A DNA stretch of 39,256 bases from CAZJQD01 sp964548165 [NCBI: uncultured bacterium]. Lineage in GTDB: Bacteria; UBA8481. The DNA lies in contig CAZJQD010000017.1 of the NCBI GenBank assembly GCA_964548165.1, positions 31,824-71,079 on the forward strand. The letters run 5' to 3'. A program made the position numbers and the translations under genes. Under the pieces are notes generated by a model. It worked only from the letters and a program-made list of their open reading frames with translations. It had not been told where the DNA came from and did no database searches. This document shows, in pieces, positions 35,286-39,256 of this stretch (the first letter of the stretch is position 1; every line of letters starts with the position of its first letter).

Positions 35286-36334
35286 GCGCGGACCGGAAGG
35301 GAATCCCCACGCCGGAATCCCCGGGACGGTTTCGCCGCGAGGACGTCGCGCGGCTCCAGTCGCTGTTTCAACCTTACCTGGACGTGGGTCCCCATTACCG
35401 GTTCCTGCCGTACCTGATGAGCCCGATGGCGCCGTCCTACTCCTCGGAGCGGATCAACACCGACGAGCACGGGTTCCGGCATTGTTTCCACGAGGGGCGG
35501 CGCGTGACGTACGCGGAGTTTCTCGCGCGTAAGGCGAGCACCGGACTGGTGACCGGGGGATCCGTCGTCTTCGGCACCGGCGCCACCGCCGATAATCGCA
35601 CGCTGAACGCGGCCCTGCAGGGGCAGAGGCCCGGCACGCTCTTCTGGAACGGAGGCGTCGGCGCCTGCAATGGTTTCGTCGAGATCCTGATGTACCTGCT
35701 CGTCGGGAGGCGCGTCGATCACCTCGTCACCCTCTCCGGGGCCAACGATCTCCTCCTTCACCTCGGCAGTGTCCGCCGCTCGACCCCGCTTCTCCCCTTT
35801 CCGTTCGACAAGGAGAACGGCTTCGCGGACTGGTCGGGCGCTCCCGCAGGCGAGGAGGATCGCGTCGCGGGCTTCCAGGAGATCGCCGAGGCCCTCGGCC
35901 CGGATCCGACCGCATCCGATATCGACCACCTCTGCGCGCTCCCACTGGTACGCGAGGGTTACGCGCGATGCCTCGCGGCGATCGAACGGCAGATGGAGAT
36001 CTGGTCCCGGATCGCGCCGGAGTCGTTCCTCTTCGTCCTGAACCCCATCCTCCCGCTGGCCAAGACTCCGACGACGGCCGAGCAGAGCTACTTCGAGATC
36101 GCGCTCGCCCGGATGCCTCCCAACAGCCGTTGTCAGCGCCTGGTCATCGGCCGGCTCTACCCGGATTTTCGGCGCGACGCCGCCCTGCTAGCCGCAAAGC
36201 ATGGCCTCGCGTATCTCGACGGGAACGACGCCTCCTTCCGCGACGATACCTGCTTCATCGACGACTTCCACATGACGGACGCGGGATACGAGGACCTGGC
36301 GGCCGCCATCGCGGCGCGACTTGCGCCGAAATGA
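35282..36334 (+). CDS. SGNH-hydrolase-like protein
   Basis: A 350-aa protein of the SGNH/GDSL superfamily. Block I is present as TGGSVVFGTGATADNRTL, with the nucleophile Ser in GGS. Block III is LSGANDLLLHL (GxND). Block V is FIDDFHMTDAGYEDLA (DxxH). The N-terminal part (RINTDEHGFRH) is typical of polysaccharide-locus members that attach or remove acyl groups. No signal peptide or membrane helix is visible, so it probably acts in the cytoplasm or by an unknown route. ATG at 35282 overlaps the previous stop and the 3' end overlaps the next ATG. Confidence 0.83.
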   Translation: MSADRKGIPTPESPGRFRREDVARLQSLFQPYLDVGPHYRFLPYLMSPMAPSYSSERINTDEHGFRHCFHEGRRVTYAEFLARKASTGLVTGGSVVFGTGATADNRTLNAALQGQRPGTLFWNGGVGACNGFVEILMYLLVGRRVDHLVTLSGANDLLLHLGSVRRSTPLLPFPFDKENGFADWSGAPAGEEDRVAGFQEIAEALGPDPTASDIDHLCALPLVREGYARCLAAIERQMEIWSRIAPESFLFVLNPILPLAKTPTTAEQSYFEIALARMPPNSRCQRLVIGRLYPDFRRDAALLAAKHGLAYLDGNDASFRDDTCFIDDFHMTDAGYEDLAAAIAARLAPK

Positions 36335-38250
36335 CGACTCGCAGGCCCACGGTTCTCGTCGTCGGAGACTCCGCCTCCGCGAGCCTCGGCGTGGTGGAGT
36401 CCACGTACCCGGAACTCCTGGCGGCCGGTCGCCTTCCCATCCACGTGCGTAACGCCGCGCTGGTCGGGATGACCTCTGCCGATGCGCTCGCCTGCTTTCC
36501 CGCTCTTCTTCGCGATCTCGCGCCCGGCGATGCCGTCGTCCTCTGCCTCGGTCACTGTGACGCCGCCGGTTATGGTCCCCTTAAGCCACGATTCCCCGTG
36601 CTGGGCCCGAGCCTTCGCCGATTCATTCAGCCATGGTACCAATCGCTCTCCCCGTGGAGCGTCAGGACGTCGCCGTTCGAGTTCTCGCCGCAGACGGGGG
36701 ACCTCGACCTCCTGCCGTGCGTGCCTGCCGACGAGTTCGAGGCCAACCTCTGCGACCTCGTTCGCGCGGCCCGAAGTAGGCGCGTGAAGGTCATCCTCCT
36801 GAACCCGTTTGGCCGTCGCTGGTTTCCGCCCGCGAATCACACGCCCTGCTCGCTCTTCATCCGCCTCTTCGGCGCCGACGAGCATCACCCCTTCCCCGCA
36901 TCCGGCGGAACGGACGATGTCCGGCACGCGCTCACCGTCCACCAGGCCGGCCAGCTGGAAGCCGCGCGATGGCTCTACGGTAGCCTCCGCAACAACGCGG
37001 ACCCGACAACCCGTTGCCTGGCTCTCAACAACGAGGCCGAGATCGCGTTCTCGCGCGGCGAGACGGAGCGAGCCATCGGCCTGTGCGGTCGGGCCAGTCG
37101 CGAGACGACGCCCTTGGCCGTGCTCCCGGCCTTCAACCGCGCGCTGGCGCTCCGCCGCGCCGGATTCACCGCCGCCGCCGACCGCGCCGCCGATGCCGTC
37201 CTCGAGGCTGACCGCGGTTCGTATCGCATAACAGCCGCTCACCGTGCGGCCGCCGGGCGCGTGGCCGAGGCCCTTGAAGGACCGGACCTCGTCTACCGCG
37301 ACCTTGCCGAACTGCTCGCCCCCGACGACGTGATCGACTACTGCCATCCCACGCCATCCGCTCATCGACGGATCGCGGCCATGCTGGAGGACGTGCTCGT
37401 CGAGTCCCTGGGCATCCGCCGATCACCCGAGGCGAGCGCCGGCTCGTTCTCGGCCCGGTACGGGAACCCGGACAGCGCACTGGGCGGCGACGAGGACTTC
37501 TTCGATCACTTTCACCTCCGGTCCTCATCCGCCGCCGCACCCCCGTCCGAATTGCCTCGGGCCGCCTCAATCGACTACGAGCGCATCCTCGCCGCGGCCT
37601 CCGGGCAGGAAGCGCCGCCCGATGGTCTCGATCGATCCGATCTCGACACGCTCTCGCATCCGATCCTCGGGCTTCCCGCGTTGCTGGCGGCCGCGCCACG
37701 CGTGGAACCCACGGACCGCGGAGTGGCGCCGTCCTTCTACCGTCTCCGTCTCGGCGCCTCGTTGCTGGCCGATGCTGAGGCGCGGAGCCGCGCCGTCACG
37801 GCCTCGCCGCGTCTCGACGATCTGCTGCCGCGAGCGTCTCGCATCCAGCAGTGGTCCGTCGCCCTCGGAATTGCGGACAAGCTGGTGACGCGCGACCTCG
37901 TGAAACGCGCGGTGGCGGACGACATCCGGAGCGGGAAGGCCCTGGAGCGAGTCGACCTGAGGCTGGCCCGGGCCCTCGGCCCGGAGAACCGTCCCGGGAA
38001 TCGTTGGCGGACCAGCCGATCCTGGTTCTTCCGTGAAGCACTCTGGTTCGGCACCCCGTCGACCCCCTGGATCTTCTGCGACCGGGAAGGGATCGCGGCC
38101 GCGGCCGAATCCCTCGTCGTCCTCGACGCGCTCGCGGAATCCGCCTCGATACGCGGTGAAGCGCGGCGCCGCCTGCTCGAACTCGGCAACCGCCTCCCCA
38201 ACCCCGCACAGGCGCCGGGTGAGGCCCCGCGAGAGGCGGCCGCTTCGTGA
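36331..38250 (+). CDS. SGNH-hydrolase-like protein with TPR-like insert and long C-terminal domain
   Basis: A 639-aa protein. Block I is LVVGDSASASLG, with the Ser after GD. Block II is RNAALVGMTSADA. Block III is present as LGHCDAAGYG, where the usual Asn is replaced by Cys. Block V is DVIDYCHPTPSAHRR (DxxH). Between III and V lie about 120 residues of helical TPR-like sequence (LALNNEAEIAFSRGETERAI, then AFNRALALRRAGF). After ~390 a further ~250 residues of unknown fold follow, with a WFFREALWFGTPSTPWIF segment. It may act on lipid-linked or protein-linked glycan, but catalytic ability is uncertain given the altered block III. ATG at 36331 overlaps the previous stop. Confidence 0.78.
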   Translation: MTTRRPTVLVVGDSASASLGVVESTYPELLAAGRLPIHVRNAALVGMTSADALACFPALLRDLAPGDAVVLCLGHCDAAGYGPLKPRFPVLGPSLRRFIQPWYQSLSPWSVRTSPFEFSPQTGDLDLLPCVPADEFEANLCDLVRAARSRRVKVILLNPFGRRWFPPANHTPCSLFIRLFGADEHHPFPASGGTDDVRHALTVHQAGQLEAARWLYGSLRNNADPTTRCLALNNEAEIAFSRGETERAIGLCGRASRETTPLAVLPAFNRALALRRAGFTAAADRAADAVLEADRGSYRITAAHRAAAGRVAEALEGPDLVYRDLAELLAPDDVIDYCHPTPSAHRRIAAMLEDVLVESLGIRRSPEASAGSFSARYGNPDSALGGDEDFFDHFHLRSSSAAAPPSELPRAASIDYERILAAASGQEAPPDGLDRSDLDTLSHPILGLPALLAAAPRVEPTDRGVAPSFYRLRLGASLLADAEARSRAVTASPRLDDLLPRASRIQQWSVALGIADKLVTRDLVKRAVADDIRSGKALERVDLRLARALGPENRPGNRWRTSRSWFFREALWFGTPSTPWIFCDREGIAAAAESLVVLDALAESASIRGEARRRLLELGNRLPNPAQAPGEAPREAAAS

Positions 38251-38375
38251 GGATCGTGATCCTCCTCCTCCGCGCTACGCTCAAGCGCGCGGTCGCGCGC
38301 TGGTCGCGACGAGCGTCAGCTATCGGCGAGCCCGTAGTCGTCAAGCGACCGGAGAACATCTACCCGCTATGGTAA
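38247..38375 (+). CDS. Candidate 42-aa small protein
   Basis: A short frame opens with GTG at 38247 in a GTGA overlap with the previous stop, like most junctions in this operon. It ends at TAA 38373-38375, ten nt before the next ATG. The product starts VRIVILLLRATLKRAV, a hydrophobic then basic stretch, and ends RPENIYPLW. It could be a membrane-associated small protein or may just be non-coding spacer. The junction style and the exact fill of the gap favour a gene; the short length argues for caution. Confidence 0.42.
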   Translation: MRIVILLLRATLKRAVARWSRRASAIGEPVVVKRPENIYPLW

Positions 38376-38385
38376 CCACGACATC

Positions 38386-39093
38386 ATGACGACCAGACCC
38401 TCCCCCGGAATTGCAAACCCCCTATGGAATCCCTGGGCCAACGACCGGCGGCTCCTCGAGGTCTACCGCGCGCGGTGTCGGCGCGAATCAGAGGAGATGA
38501 CGTGCGCGCGCCAGGCCGCGTCGATCCTGGCCCCGCTCGTCCGGCCCGGCGAGAGTGTCCTCGATGCCGGGTGCAGTGGCGGTTACTACTACTGGTCGTT
38601 CGAGCGTGCCGGCATCGCCGCGGGCTACCACGGGCTCGACTACACCCCCTGCATGATCGACCTGGCGCGTTCGGAGATGACGGCCCTGGCCGGGTTGTCC
38701 GCGGATCGCTTCCAGCTCGGGGCCATCTCGGACCTGGACGAGACTTTCGAGCACATCGTCTGCTTCAACGTCCTGACCAACAACCCTCACTTCGCCCAGC
38801 CCCTCGAGCGCCTCGCCGCCTGCGCGCGAAAGACGATCCTTCTTCGGGAGAACCTGGGCGAGGAGCTCATCGTGCGGTACACGGCCGACACCTTCCTCGA
38901 CGAGGACAAGCGGCACATCCGCGTCTACCACAACCAGTACCCAACCCGTGAAGTCAGCGCGCTCCTGGAGGACGAGGGCTTTGACGTCCGACCCATCCGC
39001 GATGAGCGGAGCGGCGACGGCACGGAACTCGTCTGCGGGATCCCCCACTCCTGGCGCATCCTCCTCGCCACGCGCCGCGGAGCCTCGCGATGA
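38386..39093 (+). CDS. Class I SAM-dependent methyltransferase
   Basis: A 235-aa protein. SAM motif I reads SVLDAGCSGGYYYWSFERAG with HGLDYTP as the second acidic site. The segment FEHIVCFNVLTNNPHF fits motif II. The later part (TFLDEDKRHIRVYHNQYPTREV) is typical of small-molecule O/N-methyltransferases whose acceptor is not predictable. It is the third methyltransferase of the operon and follows a small candidate ORF. The stop overlaps the ATG of the first reiterated start at 39090. Confidence 0.85.
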   Translation: MTTRPSPGIANPLWNPWANDRRLLEVYRARCRRESEEMTCARQAASILAPLVRPGESVLDAGCSGGYYYWSFERAGIAAGYHGLDYTPCMIDLARSEMTALAGLSADRFQLGAISDLDETFEHIVCFNVLTNNPHFAQPLERLAACARKTILLRENLGEELIVRYTADTFLDEDKRHIRVYHNQYPTREVSALLEDEGFDVRPIRDERSGDGTELVCGIPHSWRILLATRRGASR

Positions 39094-39205
39094 TCGGCGC
39101 CGCGGTCGTCGGGCTCGGAGTCGGAGCCGCTCCGAGGATGCGATCGTGATCGGCGCCGCCGTCGTTGGGCTCGGAGTCGGAGCCGCTCCGAGGATGCGGT
39201 CGTGA
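39090..39205 (+). pseudogene. Two truncated duplicate starts of the oxidoreductase (19-aa minicistrons)
   Basis: ATG at 39090 and GTG at 39146 each open a 19-codon frame encoding MIGAAVVGLGVGAAPRMRS (or its V/I-start equivalent) before TGA. They match the N-terminus of the gene starting at 39202, up to GLGVGAA. They are probably by-products of tandem duplication but could be translated and pass ribosomes along by coupling. Confidence 0.7.
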
Positions 39206-39242
39206 TCGGCGCCGCGGTCGTCGGGCTCGGAGTCGGAGCCGC
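39091..39242 (+). repeat. 56-bp tandem repeat of the oxidoreductase gene start
   Basis: Copies begin at 39091, 39147 and 39203. The first two are full 56-bp units differing at three positions; the third shares 40 bp and then continues into gene sequence. Each unit holds the first ~40 coding bases and a 16-bp tail containing GAGG eight nt before the next GTG. Because 56 is not a multiple of 3, each unit's TGA overlaps the next unit's GTG. Confidence 0.93.
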
Positions 39243-39256
39243 GCACGCCCGGACGC
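39202..39256 (+). CDS. Gfo/Idh/MocA-type oxidoreductase, N-terminal fragment, cut by window edge
   Basis: Only 18 codons are visible: VIGAAVVGLGVGAAHART. The pattern AAVVGLGVG-A-x-HA is the first strand and glycine loop of NAD(P)-dependent Gfo/Idh/MocA oxidoreductases, which oxidise or reduce sugars and sugar nucleotides (for example WlbA/WbpB in amino-sugar synthesis). GTG at 39202 overlaps the stop of the second minicistron and has GAGG eight nt upstream. Most of the protein, including the substrate domain, is outside the window, so the exact family is uncertain. Confidence 0.6.
   Translation, partial: MIGAAVVGLGVGAAHART

Overview
This 39.3 kb window is a high-GC bacterial chromosome segment. 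It combines a housekeeping DNA-repair and biotin block with a long surface-glycan locus. The gene content fits an uncultivated Gram-negative-type lineage such as Acidobacteriota, Eisenbacteria, Rokubacteria or Myxococcota-like bacteria: mutS-mutL, a GH57 branching enzyme beside a DUF4912 protein, a TMTC-like TPR membrane protein and a REP-associated Y1 transposase. No rRNA, tRNA or CRISPR was seen, so the taxonomy stays tentative.

Left part, 1-9036. A minus-strand operon reads asnB-like amidotransferase, mutS, mutL and the start of an HPt-domain protein that leaves the window. Its junctions overlap by 1 or 4 nt. Divergent from it are a small Tudor-like protein of unknown function and a large membrane protein with C-terminal TPRs.

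Middle part, 9014-18240. Minus-strand genes encode a GT2 glycosyltransferase, a sugar-nucleotide epimerase, a small SAM methyltransferase, a GT-C membrane glycosyltransferase, a GH57 alpha-glucan branching enzyme and a DUF4912 protein. A mobile-element zone (10799-12821) is embedded here. Four copies of a ~26-29 bp repeat form two inverted pairs, one pair bracketing the methyltransferase gene and the other bracketing a 338-aa RAYT-type transposase. The transposase unit has invaded the 3' end of the GT-C gene and now supplies its last codons. A single bioB gene follows on the plus strand with a promoter so close to the ATG that its mRNA is probably leaderless.

Right part, 18300-39256. Two divergent operons start from 25783-25945. 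The minus-strand operon carries two multidomain glycosyltransferases, a GT4 enzyme, a polysaccharide-deacetylase-like protein that has lost metal ligands, and an FkbM methyltransferase. The plus-strand operon carries a DegT aminotransferase, an SDR epimerase, a B12-binding radical SAM protein, a sugar formyltransferase, an N-acetyl-sugar amidotransferase, an orphan 126-aa protein, three methyltransferases, a DUF4910 (M28-like) protein, two SGNH-hydrolase-like proteins (one with a TPR-like insert), a tiny candidate ORF, and the start of a Gfo/Idh/MocA oxidoreductase. Nearly all its junctions are 4-nt stop/start overlaps, so it is probably translated as a coupled unit. The simplest reading is synthesis, modification and transfer of an unusual amino sugar (probably N-formylated or amidinated, and methylated) on a surface glycan or glycoprotein.

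Most notable are the inverted-repeat-bounded methyltransferase next to the RAYT unit, the 56-bp tandem reiteration of the oxidoreductase start at the right edge, and the formyl/amidino sugar operon lacking HisH/HisF partners.
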